Shown here: piece after piece, positions 31,101 to 41,789 of the stretch
Position numbering within the stretch: position 1 is the stretch's first letter
Layout: each line of letters starts with the position of its first letter
Assembly: GCA_052174495.1 (NCBI GenBank)
Contig: JBQMRR010000044.1
Coordinates: forward strand, 62,001 to 126,000
DNA from: Arsenophonus sp052174495
GTDB lineage: Bacteria; Pseudomonadota; Gammaproteobacteria; Enterobacterales; Enterobacteriaceae
DNA: 64,000 nt
Direction of reading: 5' to 3'
Program-made: the position numbers and the translations under genes
The notes under the pieces: generated by a model
The model's input: only the letters and a program-made list of their open reading frames with translations
What the model was told of the DNA's origin: nothing
The model's database searches: none

Positions 31101-31392
31101 TAAAAATTATAACTATGCTAAGTCAAATATATCTTCTGTGAACGCTGTTATTGCAAAAAAAGCAAGTAATCAAAAAGAAAAAATTGCTGCAATAAAATTG
31201 GGCAAAAAATCAGGGTATTCTCATTCTCCGACTACGAAAGCACCAGGGCCGGAAATTACTGAAAATTATATGGAAATTAAAGCTTATGTGCGGCGACCTG
31301 TAATAACTTTTTATGGTAAAAATGGTGCAGGTGGTCATGTTGCAACAAGCATAGCGACATCCAATATATTTAAACCAAATAATAATAAATAA
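28138..31392 (+). CDS. rne: RNase E, endoribonuclease and degradosome scaffold
   Basis: RNase E initiates mRNA decay and processes rRNA and tRNA precursors. Its 1084 residues compare with 1061 in E. coli. The catalytic half has the S1 domain (ANIYKGKITRIEPSLEAAFV), DNase I-like domain acidic residues in VIDTTEALTAIDINS and GGLIVIDFIDM, and the Zn-link CPRCSGTG near residue 404. The C-terminal half is retained though low in complexity. A basic helix near 560-585 resembles the membrane-targeting segment. RRSRRSPRHLRVSAQRRRRY near 790 matches an arginine-rich RNA-binding segment, and the extreme C-terminus (MEIKAYVRRPVITFYGKNGAGGH) resembles the PNPase-binding tip. Keeping the whole scaffold is notable in a reduced genome. 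Confidence 0.98.
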   Translation: MKRMLINATQQEELRVALVDGQRLYDLDIENLGHEQKKANIYKGKITRIEPSLEAAFVDYGSERHGFLPIKEIAREYFPSYYQPHGRPNIKDILKEDQEVIIQIDKEERGNKGAALTTFISLAGSYLVLMPNNPRAGGISRRIEREDRIELKEVLSSLEIPNGMGLIVRTAGVGKSAETLKHDLQYRLKHWQAIKKAAENRAAPFLIHQESNVIVRAFRDYLRPDIGEILIDNAKIVKMARLHIEAIGREDFASKIKYYTGDVPLFSHYQIESQIESAFQREVRLPSGGALVIDTTEALTAIDINSSRSTRGGDIEETALNTNLEAADEIARQLRLRDLGGLIVIDFIDMTPVRHQREVENRLREAVCQDRARIQIARISRFGLLEMSRQRLSPSLGESSHHVCPRCSGTGTIRDNESLSLSILRLIEEEVLKENTHEVHAIVPVPIASYLLNEKRQSVNEIERRQYNIRVIIVPNDQMQSPHYNVIRIRKGEEVSALSYYLAQYHEAEINNLTDDAVNDKKLPEQPAIFAFTLQSQAYTKNAMVGKNKSSKQNKSTNKQDFRTLFNRISYFLKRLFIKLRKLIKVIEKKFKNNNDKQHDNDHRPTQRHEQNINIDNHQYCRYIDESKSYNSRNHRSHFNDIQESVAREIQQQPREQRAENRCRQEEKKELQLKTKTQPLEKKEDETERTVIVSHYYQQPQLIQSVRVANSVTEEKKLSIDDREYQNIKLPVISGAEVVPALLIPESILPTELTAKQKNIDLPLITEQDEAQKVFRNCTNEQQETIIPRRSRRSPRHLRVSAQRRRRYRDEHQNKSLISLKIPVASPKLPSGKVWIQHPVKFNELNQISSDSKNKMIINKKIVFSRTPIDCDNVIGKIKLEEKIAPISKTIQLTISENLQLFPKVSLIPVNIQDIEQNEKLCQSHLEAKVMAENSINVVVKTQVQNESQNQLQNAQLVNDEFFIINEIKKAKYSVHEISQEKITNLSDKNYNYAKSNISSVNAVIAKKASNQKEKIAAIKLGKKSGYSHSPTTKAPGPEITENYMEIKAYVRRPVITFYGKNGAGGHVATSIATSNIFKPNNNK

Positions 31393-31698
31393 AATGCCCT
31401 AATTTGACAATTTTATTCTGAATTTTAATTCACTACTTATTGCCGTTTTAATAGAAAAATCTTTTTGTAAAAAATATATTTTTAATTAAATTAGGAATAA
31501 AGATATCTCAATTGATTACTTTAGTGCAGATAAAGGGTGTGATGGTTATCATCTTGTGCAATATGCTCTTTAGAAAATTATCAAAGTTATCGCTTTAATT
31601 CATAATATAAAACACGATTAACACAAATAGGCGCGCAAGTTATTGAAGAAAATCTTTGCTATGATAACCGGCAAAAAAATATATTAGCTGATATTCCT
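31393..31698. other. Spacer downstream of rne with an unassigned coding-like fragment
   Basis: On the plus strand, near 31610-31700, a stretch reads RLTQIGAQVIEENLCYDN followed by RQKNILADIPRVI, which looks like a remnant of a real protein. It is bounded by stops on the left and by the IS256 relic on the right. I do not recognise the family. No terminator for rne is obvious. Confidence 0.3.
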
Positions 31699-33027
31699 AG
31701 AGTTATCAGTAAAAATCTGGTATATGATGTTCAGGTTCCGCTCCATTCTGATCTTTCGTGAATCTGTTCTTCATTCTTAAATTACATGGTTATTTACTAG
31801 CAGCAGAGTAAAAGGAAGTAAAATCCCCTTAGTAGCGATTCCAGTTTTTTTTGAGCAGACAGAAGCAACTTAAATAGCATTAAAGAATCGTTTTTGAACT
31901 ACAGCGTTTCGCACGTCAGTTTTATATCTTCTTACACAATCGCAAAATTCGATTCAATTAGATTTATTGTTCTTAATTGATACTAAGTGTACTGACGGGA
32001 AGGATAGAGTGGCAGTTATTTCTTCTTGATTATTCTCCACCTTCTTCATCGCTGAGGAATACTTCCCTGAAAACCTTGCCAATAAAAATATCAAGGACTT
32101 TATTAATGGCATAATAACTCTCTGCTACCTAGAACTTCTTCACTTCACCCTTAAGCTTTCGATTGTATGGACTTATGAAGTGAAGGAGCACATTAGCTAT
32201 TTTTATACCCAACAGCGTTATTGGTATATTCAGGAATATCTTCGTTATTGTATTCCAAAGCTAAGGATATCGTTTCCCGTAGAAAAACTCTAGTAGATAT
32301 AGTTAAGTCAGGCGCTCACCAACCATAATACAGTGAGTCCGATAACAAGAAACAAGAAAAGGTGATCAGTTTGCCTAATAAAATAACAATATGCCTTCAG
32401 CCAAGAAATAAACGTTAGGCGTATTGCTAAATCAAGCAAGTACCACATTCCCTGTACTCTTTAAGTTATTGCTGTTTCAATCTGTTCATGATGGTGGTAC
32501 TGCAGAGAGACTATGTTCTTTTCACCGATAAGCGGCTTTAAAAATTTCATGAAAATCACGATAAATAATCTCTTGCATATACAGGATGCAAGTTAGAAAT
32601 TCTTCGTCGATTTTTATACACTTTAGATAAAGGCTAAAAACGAGCTTTAGAAGTATATTTTGTTACTACTGCTATTCCACTGATCTTAAGTACTTTAATC
32701 TCAATATCGCCAATATCAGTTTGTATAGTTAGGTGTAGCAGATAACTGTTGCGGTCGATGGTAAAGCGGTGTTGAGCATATTATTGCAACATGGTTTTGA
32801 GATCAACCTCAACAGCGGTGCTATTAGCTACTCGCCACTATTACAGATGCATTCATGCAAGAGAATGACAGGTAATATCCAGTTTTCGCGAATAGATGTA
32901 GAATAAATTTTCATGGCATATCATCTTTCTATTGTTGACATCCATTCATAAAAATCAATAAGCAGAATATATCAGAATCTTCCAAAACTCCATTACAGAA
33001 AAAATGAGGAGAGAATAAGCATAACTT
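31699..33027 (-). mobile_element. IS256-family relic 4
   Basis: This dead copy aligns end to end with relics 1, 5, 7 and 9. The left terminal repeat begins agttatcagtaaaaatctgg, and the right one ends gagaataagcataactt. On the minus strand the order of conserved blocks is the same as in relic 1. It lies just downstream of rne. Confidence 0.8.
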
Positions 33028-35078
33028 TAAGAGGATATCTTAGTAGATTTCATTGTATATGCTTGTTTTATTTATGAAATATTTTTCATGGAGAGGAGAT
33101 TATTTTAAAATCACAAGAATTAAATATAGATGTGTTATAAATTGCTTTGGAAGCAGAAAAGTAATAAATGTTTACAGTATAGCCAATTTTACTTATATTT
33201 AATAAGCTTGCGCTGATAAATAAAACAAGCCATCCTTTTGTTTTTATTAATTTGTGTTATTAATAACCTAAATTAAGTTAATCAAATAATGATAATAAGT
33301 AAATTTTTAAAATTATCACCAAATATAGCATGCTAGCTTCAACATCTAATGGTGATATTCAATTCAATTATCCATAATAACTTATTATTACAGATAATTT
33401 AAAATGCAGAATTTATTTCTGGTTGGATTCCCATTTGAGTCACTAAAAATAAATTAATAAAAAGAGTAAAAATATTTATTGTTAGATTAGAATAGTTCAA
33501 GAGTGTTAATAACATGTTGTGCACCTAAAAATTAGAAAACTATATTGGATAGTAAATATAGATTCTCATTTTAGTTTTACTGTTATAAAATATTTTGGCA
33601 GCATATCCTGCGCTTGATCAAATTGTACAATTTACCGAAATCTGAATTGACTAAAATTCAGGATTATCAAAGAGTCTTAAATTTTTTTTATGCTATATGG
33701 ATCCTTAGCTTTCCTGAGCTAAAGCCAGTTATAGTTACAGATATTAAACCCAAATAACCAATAGATTATTGCTATAAATAAAGTTGAATTTGTTAAATGT
33801 ATTTATGGGATATTTAGTATATTTAATAGTTGTATTCTTGATTACAACAATATTCAATTTGATTTAAAGTTATTTGTTATATTTTACCATAGCTTTTATA
33901 AGCTTTATTGTTATAGTTATCAGCAAGATAACTCACGTTAGAATTTACCAAATATCTTACGCGCTTGCTATACGGATACGTCCTGATGACATTAACTGAT
34001 GTAACAATTATAAAGAACTACTAGCATTAAATTAGAACATTTGACAATTAAAACGCTATTGAGCATGCAAATACTCATGATGTATTTTAGCCGACGTTTT
34101 GCTGCAATTGAAATAGCAAAATTAATTAAGCAAGTACAGCTAAACATGCTCAAGTATTTTTTTGAATTTAAAAAGAAAATAAAGTTCGTTTATTGATTAA
34201 TATTATTACTATAACTCTGTTAGTCCATCTTTTCAGAATGTTTTGCGCAATATAAGCTAACAATACTCTAATTTCGCTACTTACCTTCTATCTAGAAAAT
34301 TGTATACGATTATTACTTATGATTTTGCAGCAGATATTATATCTTATTGTTAATATTAAATAGTAATATACTAAAGAAATATTTATATACACCTAAAGAC
34401 GAGTTAATAAGTGAGTTAGTATCTCTATTAAACTGATTCATTTTAATAAATACCAAATTCTGGTATCGTAATTCATTACACTGCAAAACAGATAATGTAA
34501 TAATATTACAGCACTTAATTTCGATATATAGCTAAATAATTTAGCTATGATGTTGTAATAAAATAGTGAAATGTGTGATAAAATTATTCAGCTATTTACG
34601 AATAAAAATCTTTTCTTACAGTAACTGGTGTACATGCTAAGTTTTATTGCAGTTTTTTGCTTATAATGATTATTAATAATGGTCATTATTTATTAAACTT
34701 TATTATAAAATATACTTACATTAGATTTTTAAATTTTACGATCTGCGCATGAAGCAACTATTTTCATTATTCTGTAACTGGGGATTACTCAACCAGACTG
34801 ACAGAACAAGAATACCTTGCCTGGTTAGAGTATCGGCACGATAGATTAACCAGTAAGAAGATAATCGAATAGTTTCAAACTATCGAATAATTTTTTCTAA
34901 AAAATTAATAAGATAAAAATAAGTGCCAGTAACTAAAATGCTGCAGATGATTCCAATCAGATAGAAGTTAATTTAGTTTTTATCATACTACATAAAAATA
35001 GATTACCTAATATATAGCTAAAGGTAAAATGATTAGCTTTTGATCTGGAAAACTGTCAATAGTGTTAAAATTTAATCA
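33028..35078. other. 2 kb decayed region between IS256 relic and plaP
   Basis: AT-rich DNA with no intact gene. Two coding-like fragments stand out on the plus strand: AAYPALDQIVQFTE near 33600-33640, and an open stretch of 39 codons at 34753-34872 ending in a stop (SVTGDYSTRLTEQEYLAW, LEYRHDRLTSKKIIE). I cannot assign either to a family. They are probably ends of eroded host genes. No IS similarity was found here. Confidence 0.35.
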
Positions 35079-36458
35079 CTAAACATCATTCATTTGTGGT
35101 AATGGTCGGCGAAAACGGCTGGTGATAATTGCCATATAAAAAATTCCAATTGCCGCCCATATCATTCCTAATAACATGGAAGTTTTCTCTAAATTGATCC
35201 AAAGCACTGATACAGTTAAAGCCCCTATAATAGGTAAAATTAAGTAATTAAACTTGTCTCGCCAAGTATGGCAATGACGCTCTTTAAAGTAAAATTGTGA
35301 AATAACTGAAAGATTAACAAAGGTAAAGGCAATTAATGCACCAAAATTAATCAACGCTGTGGCAATTTCCATGTCAAACCAAATTGCTGTTAATGCTAAC
35401 ATACCAACTAGAATGACGTTAAAAGCAGGAGTTCGCCATGTTGGATGAACATAACCAAAAAAACGCTCAGGAAAAACACCATCTCTTCCCATAACATACA
35501 TAAGACGAGAAACTCCTGCATGCGCTGCCATACCTGATGCTAATACGGTTGCACAAGAAAAAACTAAAATAATAGACTGAAAAATGGCACCAGCAACATA
35601 TAATATAATTTCAGGTTGTGATTCGTCAGGTTTTTTAAAATATGAAATATCAGGAAAATACAGCTGTAAAAAATAAGAAACACCAATAAAAATCAGACCA
35701 CCAATTAAGGCCGTTAAAAAAATCGCTTTTGATATCACTATTCCTGCATTTGGTGTTTCTTCTGATAATGAACTGATACCATCAAAGCCAAGAAATGAAA
35801 AACATAAAATCGTTGCTCCGGTAATTATTGGAATTAAATGCGCCTGTTTGGAAGTAAAAGGTTGCCATGACCAAATTTGCCCAGAACCTTCACCTTTAGA
35901 TAATCCATGGATCAAAACAGTTAAAAAAACTAGCATGACAGCAATTTGAATAACCACAATAATGGTATTTAAGTTAGCGACAAAATTGATACCGCGTAGA
36001 TTAAAAATAGTCATCAATAAAACTAATCCAACAACAAAAATCCATGTCGCAACACCTGGGAAAATAGCTTCTAGATAAATTTTTGCTAACAGTATATTAA
36101 TCATCGGCATAAATAAGTAATCAAGCAAAGATGACCACCCCACCATGAAACCGATATGTGGGCTCATAGATTTTTGTGCATAGGTATAAGCTGATCCCGC
36201 CGAAGGGAATCGTTTTACCAATTTACCATAACTCAATGCAGTAAAAAGAATAGCAATCAAAGCAATTATATAAGAAGAGGGAACATGTCCATCAGTTTTT
36301 AATGACACTAAACCAAATGTGTCAAAAACCGTCATTGGCTGCAAATAAGCCAGTCCCATCATAATAACCTGGATTAAAGTTAATGTTTCAACTAGTTGAA
36401 CGCGATTATTTATTTCGATAGGTTCTTTATTGAGAGCTAATGTAGTATTATGTGACAT
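35079..36458 (-). CDS. plaP: PlaP, putrescine importer (APC superfamily)
   Basis: This is a proton-coupled putrescine transporter of the amino acid-polyamine-organocation family with about 12 membrane helices and 459 residues (452 in E. coli). It resembles PlaP (formerly YeeF) more than PuuP: MSHN at the start, MMGLAYLQPMTVFDTFGLVS, LFTALSYGKLVKRFPSAGSA, GWSSLLDYLFMPMINILLAKIY, ATILCFSFLGFDG, LASGMAAHAGVSRLMYVMGR and FFGYVHPTWRTPAFN are nearly the PlaP sequence. The start ATG at 36456-36458 has aggggt upstream and is overlapped by the end of a small upstream ORF (36448-36663). Both sides are IS debris or decayed DNA, so its survival suggests that polyamine uptake matters to the organism. Confidence 0.93.
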   Translation of the reverse strand: MSHNTTLALNKEPIEINNRVQLVETLTLIQVIMMGLAYLQPMTVFDTFGLVSLKTDGHVPSSYIIALIAILFTALSYGKLVKRFPSAGSAYTYAQKSMSPHIGFMVGWSSLLDYLFMPMINILLAKIYLEAIFPGVATWIFVVGLVLLMTIFNLRGINFVANLNTIIVVIQIAVMLVFLTVLIHGLSKGEGSGQIWSWQPFTSKQAHLIPIITGATILCFSFLGFDGISSLSEETPNAGIVISKAIFLTALIGGLIFIGVSYFLQLYFPDISYFKKPDESQPEIILYVAGAIFQSIILVFSCATVLASGMAAHAGVSRLMYVMGRDGVFPERFFGYVHPTWRTPAFNVILVGMLALTAIWFDMEIATALINFGALIAFTFVNLSVISQFYFKERHCHTWRDKFNYLILPIIGALTVSVLWINLEKTSMLLGMIWAAIGIFYMAIITSRFRRPLPQMNDV

Positions 36459-36663
36459 AGATAAAAACCCCTACAACTTTCAATTTTGCCTTAATGTTCT
36501 GATTAAACTGATAGTTATAAGGAAGACTTCGTTCACGCGAATAGGCTGAGAAAAAATAGAAATGAGAAAATAAGGCTTCTTTGAAGCTGAGCGGTCTGTA
36601 GTTATCATTAATGTAGCAACGATGACCGATTAGCATAGATGCAAAAATAGATAATTGCGCCAT
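36448..36663 (-). CDS. Small ORF overlapping the plaP start (possible leader peptide)
   Basis: This 71-codon frame starts ATG at 36661-36663 behind a well placed gagga (8-base spacing) and ends inside the first codons of plaP, overlapping it by 11 bases. It reads MAQLSIFASMLIGHRC at the start and has a histidine- and aromatic-rich middle (FSHFYFFSAYSRERS). There is no recognised domain. E. coli has a tiny ORF, yoeI, close to plaP, and the first residues here are loosely similar to it from memory. The strong ribosome site and the overlap suggest translational coupling or a sensing leader. It could also be a chance frame. Confidence 0.45.
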   Translation of the reverse strand: MAQLSIFASMLIGHRCYINDNYRPLSFKEALFSHFYFFSAYSRERSLPYNYQFNQNIKAKLKVVGVFIYVT

Positions 36664-36678
36664 AATAACATTCCTCAC

Positions 36679-36992
36679 TTACAGTAGTCTGCTTCAGTTA
36701 GCTTTTAACTAAATCTTTTTTCTAAAAGATAGTGTTAACTTCGGCTAGATTTCCATGTTTCATATAAATTAAAGAAATCAGCTTATAAATAAAAAAATAA
36801 CTGATGCAATTAATGACCATCAGTTATTTCTGATTGCGCATTTTGCACTTCATCTTCTGATATAGCAATATTTTTTTTAATTTTTTAATAAAGAAAATTT
36901 TCAGTGTTTAATTCATTTCAAGATCAAGAAAGATAAAGATATAGAAGATAATTGATTTCCATTAATAAATGAGAAAATATTGATTCTTTTTA
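36679..36992. other. Spacer upstream of plaP small ORF with strong hairpin
   Basis: A perfect 12-pair stem, aaataactgatg ... catcagttattt, spans 36795-36829. On the minus strand it is followed by tttttta, so it would end a transcript coming from the right, which points to a vanished minus-strand gene between it and IS256 relic 5. A short minus-strand open piece before the hairpin reads KNIAISEDEVQNAQSEITDGH then stop, loosely like the end of ribosome-recycling factor; that resemblance is too short to call. Confidence 0.4.
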
Positions 36993-38323
36993 GAGTTATT
37001 GACAAATCTAGTGTATCTAGTTTTGGTCCATATCACTCTGATACTTCATAAATCTATTCTCCATCATTAAAATTTAATATTGTTTACTACTAGTGTCAGT
37101 AGGTTAACTAGTCACGGGAATTCAGCCAAGATTTTCTTAACAGACAGGAGCAACTTCAATACCATTGAAAAGGTTATTTTGCAAAGCGCAGTGTTTGCGT
37201 ATTGACTTCATAGTTTTACTGTCATAAAACCCGACTCAATCAGATTCGTCATTCTTATTGACGTCCAGTTCACTGATGGGAAGCCGTAGAGTACTAGCGT
37301 CCTTCTCGTTCTTTCTCCAACTTCTTCATCGCTGCAGAATATTCGCTGAAACCCTTGCCCCAATAAAAATACCAAGGGTTTTATTAGTGACATCGCGGCT
37401 TTCTGCTAGCAAGCCTATCAATTATTTTATGTAGCTAATGGCATTAGTGCTGCGCACTTAGGAATATCTTTATTATTTTTTTAAAAATTAATGACATCCT
37501 TCCCGTAGCAAACCTGAAAATACGATTAAGTCACGCACTCTCAGAGTATTGAGAAGTTATACTAAGTTTTCTTCTGACTCTTGATGAGAATTTTTTTTAA
37601 CCCTAATCAACTTTTTACGTTTATACGGTGCTGCCAATGGTAACTAGTAGGCAAAGGCGATCATCTTTCCTGATAAAACGGTTATCCAATCTACAAGAAA
37701 TATGCATAGCGCATATATTGCTTAGATCATTCAGCTACTATTGTCTATGTTTTTCAAACCATTGCTGTTTTAGTCTCTTGATGTGATTTCTGGCAGAAGG
37801 AGATCCAGATGTGATTTTTCATCAAGAAACCCACAGAGCTTCGTAAAAATCACCAGTAGATATGTTTTGCTAGGTTATACGTCCCACATAGTAGCAAGTC
37901 TTTGGCATTTTACACGCTCCAGATAAGACAGCAAGCTGTTAAGGTATATTTCTGTTACCGCTGCAATCTCTAACCTTATGCACCTTAGTCTTAAGATCAC
38001 CAATACTAGTCTATATTAAATTAGCTGTGGCAAATAACCCTTACGAATAACGGTATGACATCGTTTATCGATAACGCGGCATTCAGTATGTTCTACAAGA
38101 TAGATTCGAGTCCGCCTCAACAACAGTGCTATCAGCTCCCCGCTACTATTACGAATGCATTCATGCAAGGGAATAATAGGTAATACCTGGTTTTACGGAT
38201 ACCTAATAGACTAAACTTCTTATGGCATATTATCTCTCTGTTGTTGAAATCATCCAGGGAATCAATCAATAGAGATTACGCTATCATCTTAGAAATATCA
38301 TACACCAGAAATAAGTATAGCTC
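36993..38323 (-). mobile_element. IS256-family relic 5
   Basis: This dead copy has the clearest left terminal repeat, gagttattgacaaatctagtg from 36993. The right repeat region near 38305-38323 reads ccagaaataagtatagctc. Internal similarity to relics 1, 4, 7, 9 and 10 runs over the whole length. No open transposase frame remains. Confidence 0.82.
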
Positions 38324-39521
38324 GATCATAGGCACCTTAATAGTAATTCTCGAACTATATTCTCAAATACCAATAATACGACAGGAGAGGGATTGATGTG
38401 GTGTATATTGTAGTTTCAAGTGATAAATTATCAGTTATTAAACTGATGATAGATAATTCTCACTGATAAGTTGTGCAGATGCAACACGTTATGTCGTTCT
38501 GGTGCTTATAAATTGATTTAAGTACTAATTTTTATATGAAAATGGAAGGTTTATAATTCAGTGAAATTTTTACTATCCAGTACTAATTTAGTTCTATATT
38601 ATTGAAATTAATGTTTGGTTATTAGCAAATATAGGAAGTAATTTACTTAAAACTAATGTTAAAAAACAAATAATTTTTCCTTTAAAAAATATTTTATTTC
38701 ACTATAAACAAGGTTTAATGACCTTTAAATTTTTTAGTATTTTACTAGGAAATCTTATTCAAGCTCTATCTGATATTACTATCAGAATGGGTTGCTTTTA
38801 AAGTGCTTTCTTCAGTATTAATTTTTAATTTTGATTAAAATTTTTCTAAATTAGTTTTTAACAGAGTGGGAGAATTCCAGCCGTAAAACTCCTTGTTTTA
38901 TCTTCTCTTATTTTAAGAAAAGCTTGATTTTTAGGATCAAGAAAGGTAGGAAATCTTCCTCTATCCATCTTATGAGTTAACATAATTATTGACTGTAGTT
39001 GTACTTTTTAGTTAGAAATGATAATATTTCAACTAAAATTAATCAGGATATTTAATATTTTTTGGATTTTTTAGTATTTTACTGCTTTTTTAACTTAAGT
39101 TATTCTGAGTCATACTTTCACTTTATGTGATTCAAAAAAGAAGATTTTCACCTAATATTGCTGGAGTTAATATTCTTCTTATAATAACTATTGAGTGTAT
39201 TGATGTTTATATCACCAGACCTCTAGCTGTTGCATTTCGAGAAAGTATTATGCTAACTGTGTAATTCTGTTAATCACAAGTGGTTTAGCATGTGTCTAAA
39301 AATAGCAATGGTTTTTGATAAAGGTTTTTTATAAAAAAATAAAAATAATTAATTATAATAAAAATATCTTAATTTTATGTTTTTAGTGTTAGATTTTCAT
39401 CTAAAGATAACTATGCAATTGCTTATATAGATAACTTTTTAGGATAAACGAATGGTTACTAAAAAAGAAATATGTGTGATTTGATTAGCACTAATAGAGA
39501 TTATTAAAGTAGGGTGGTCCC

Positions 39522-39555
39522 GTAAGCGAGATACGAGGTTTGTCCTCTTGCTTAC
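39522..39555. other. Stacked hairpin
   Basis: The outer stem gtaagc/gcttac (39522-39527 with 39550-39555) encloses an inner stem gagg/cctc (39535-39538 with 39544-39547). It is GC-rich for this region. There is no T-run on either side, so it is not an obvious terminator. Confidence 0.4.
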
Positions 39556-39842
39556 TGGTCTTGCAAGTCAATTAAAAGCAGGAATTTATTTAAAATAGTT
39601 TTACTGGATGCATGCATCCCTCTACTCTGTAAAACTTATCAAAGATAATTTCTGAAGATTTTAGAAGTTGAACTGAAAACTATTTTGTTTAGTTGTTATA
39701 AAATAAAAAGTTGCATACCTAAGGTCTTATAATTAAGTTTATTTTTGTTAAATAATTCATTAGAATAGCGTTTTTCACAAAACTACCAAGGTATGAAAAA
39801 ATATTATCGTTTTACTAAAAATACATTTAAATCTTGTGCACC

Positions 39843-39866
39843 TAATCGTTAAGAGATTAACGATTA
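39843..39866. other. Ten-pair hairpin with GAGA tetraloop
   Basis: The sequence taatcgttaa-gaga-ttaacgatta is a perfect inverted repeat around a GNRA-type loop. This shape is typical of stable RNA or a protein-binding operator. No neighbouring gene explains it. Confidence 0.45.
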
Positions 39867-40026
39867 AAAGTACCATATTGATTATTTAGGCATTGAAGCC
39901 AGTGAATAATCTATAAATATGATCTTTAACAACTTATAATCGCAGCGTTGATCGCTGATGTCGTCAAACAATCTATCCTATTAAAGGTTAGCACAGATAG
40001 GAGAAAGCTTAGAAAACTAAATATTT

Positions 40027-40045
40027 GCCGCCGTTTCTAGGCGGC
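40027..40045. terminator. GC-rich hairpin, terminator-like
   Basis: The stem gccgcc/ggcggc with loop gtttcta stands out in very AT-rich DNA. The T-tract beyond it is weak on both strands. It may be the relic of a terminator of a lost gene or of a stable RNA. Confidence 0.35.
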
Positions 40046-41034
40046 AGCTAGAAATAAATTATCCGATCTAATCGATAGATAGCACAAAACTGCCGATGTG
40101 CAAATGTTATTAGTGCAGTATATCCTAAATCATAGGGATATATCTGCTATATTATAACTGCGAACAGGCTATCTGTTTTATTTATCTAACAGGTGAAAAC
40201 CACTCAAGTGAACTGAAGGACATTACCAAGAAGGCATGGATGTTAATGTTAAGAAATAGAAAAGATATTGACTCAGTAAATTATCTCCGATACTTATATC
40301 GGCCGGCTATAAAAAGTGGCTATACTATCTGCACATCTTATAGAGCTGATATTAAATAATCGGAGGTTTAATTAAATCGGATTAAATCATCTGGCTACAT
40401 GATTAGCTAACACACTATCAAAAACTAAAACTTGTGTAATATAAAATGGCGTATACGTATTTTGCGCTGCATGATAACAAAACTATGCAGATGAGCCTTC
40501 CTATGATGTCGTGCTGTATTCGATGTAGAAATTACCTAAAACCATTAAGTAGCGTTGACGCAAAACTAGTAGCAATATCGCTAGTTATAAGGGGCTTCTC
40601 CTACCTCGTATCAGATCAGCCTGTTAGTGTGAACTACATTTGCATTGGGAGACGGGATTACGGGATAAATTTTAAAATCTTCCATCCAGATAAGAATGGA
40701 AAATCTCTTTTTGCCAAAACTGACTTTTATTATCGATAGCAACTGCGCTATATTACCGGCAGAAGCCCATAGTTTTTAAGAACTTACTGCCGTTATTTCA
40801 TGTACAGTATTGGATTGTTTTCACCCATAGCAAGTTGTTTCTCTACTATTCAAATAGTGGCGGCGGGAAATAAATGATACGCTCTATGCATATATTACTG
40901 TTATTTTAACCTGCCTGGATATTAAACAGTTGACTAGCATTCCTAAGGAAATGGATAAAATTTATAAATAACTCTTGCTCGATATCTCCAAACTTTAATG
41001 CATTTTATCGGTTGTCTTAGCGAAAAAAGTTGCT

Positions 41035-41620
41035 AAAGATCATATCTTCTATATGAAGAATTTTCATTATAGAGTTTGTCATGAAAACAAATAGTTATAT
41101 AGATAAAGAAACTTCTCTTTATCTCTATAAGGTAAAGCTGTATCTCATTAATTGCTCGGCGAAAATCTATTGGATAATATTAATTCATACATTGAAAGAA
41201 TTCATTTTACTTTTATCTTGGCCATATTATCACACTGAACATCCTATCTACTATAGGAGAGAAACCAACTTATTTAGGGTTACAGTGATATCATTATAAA
41301 ATCTCCTATTGCAAAAAAACATTTAACAATCTTATTTGCAAGTTCTCTGACAAAACTACATCACAAGAATAAATATTTTAGTTATCTGCAATGCATATTG
41401 CACAGCTTGACTTTACAAGAGTTACCGAAACAAACAGACGTTAATTTTAAAACAGCATTTAGATTGCGCTACTGCTTTCTTTTATTAATTGGATAACCCA
41501 AAATAAGAAAGATATAAATCTGGAGATGGAGGAGATAAAAGGAAATAATAAATCCTAGTCTTAATCGCCTGAGATCGATAGAGTGTAATATAATTGATGA
41601 GATTCTTCTTAATGATTAGG
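41035..41620 (+). mobile_element. IS1595-family relic 2
   Basis: The plus strand reads SSLTKLHHKNKYFSYLQCIL, then SLTLQELPKQTD, then FKTAFRLRYCFLLLI near 41340-41490. These match the LHHKDKW, helix-turn-helix and TAFRWRHRFL blocks of IS1595 transposases and relics 1 and 3 (8605-9530, 49536-50438). The N-terminal start tgtcatgaaaacaaat near 41078 matches the complement of relic 1. The catalytic part is eroded. Confidence 0.72.
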
Positions 41621-41789
41621 AAATTAAATCACTCTTTAAATAAAAAGTAAAGGCATCCAATTTTGCTAAATTAGATAGAAAATTGGTTTACTTTGTTTTT
41701 ATAAATCAAAATTTTATCGGAGCGTGTATTAATTAACTTAATGCACTAATTTTAGTGATATTAACTCTAAATTTAGCTTAATAACTCTT

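Larger units (their letters stand above)
38324..41034. other. 2.7 kb decayed region with several hairpins
   Basis: No intact gene and no IS family recognised. A minus-strand piece near 38880-38960 reads DPKNQAFLKIREDKTRSF and looks like former coding DNA. At 40446-40739 a plus-strand frame stays open for 97 codons (MAYTYFALHDNK at its start) but shows no family resemblance and has no good ribosome site. Three strong hairpins between 39522 and 40045 are listed separately. GC content rises locally around 39500-40050 and 40270-40640. Confidence 0.3.

Noticed and set aside
36815..36900. Minus-strand piece reading ISEDEVQNAQSEI, like the end of ribosome-recycling factor
   Set aside because: The match is about a dozen residues, and the sequence upstream does not continue the similarity. 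It is too weak to call an frr relic.
40446..40739. 97-codon plus-strand open frame
   Set aside because: No recognisable domain, no good ribosome site and frame-neutral surroundings. I describe it only as part of the unassigned region.
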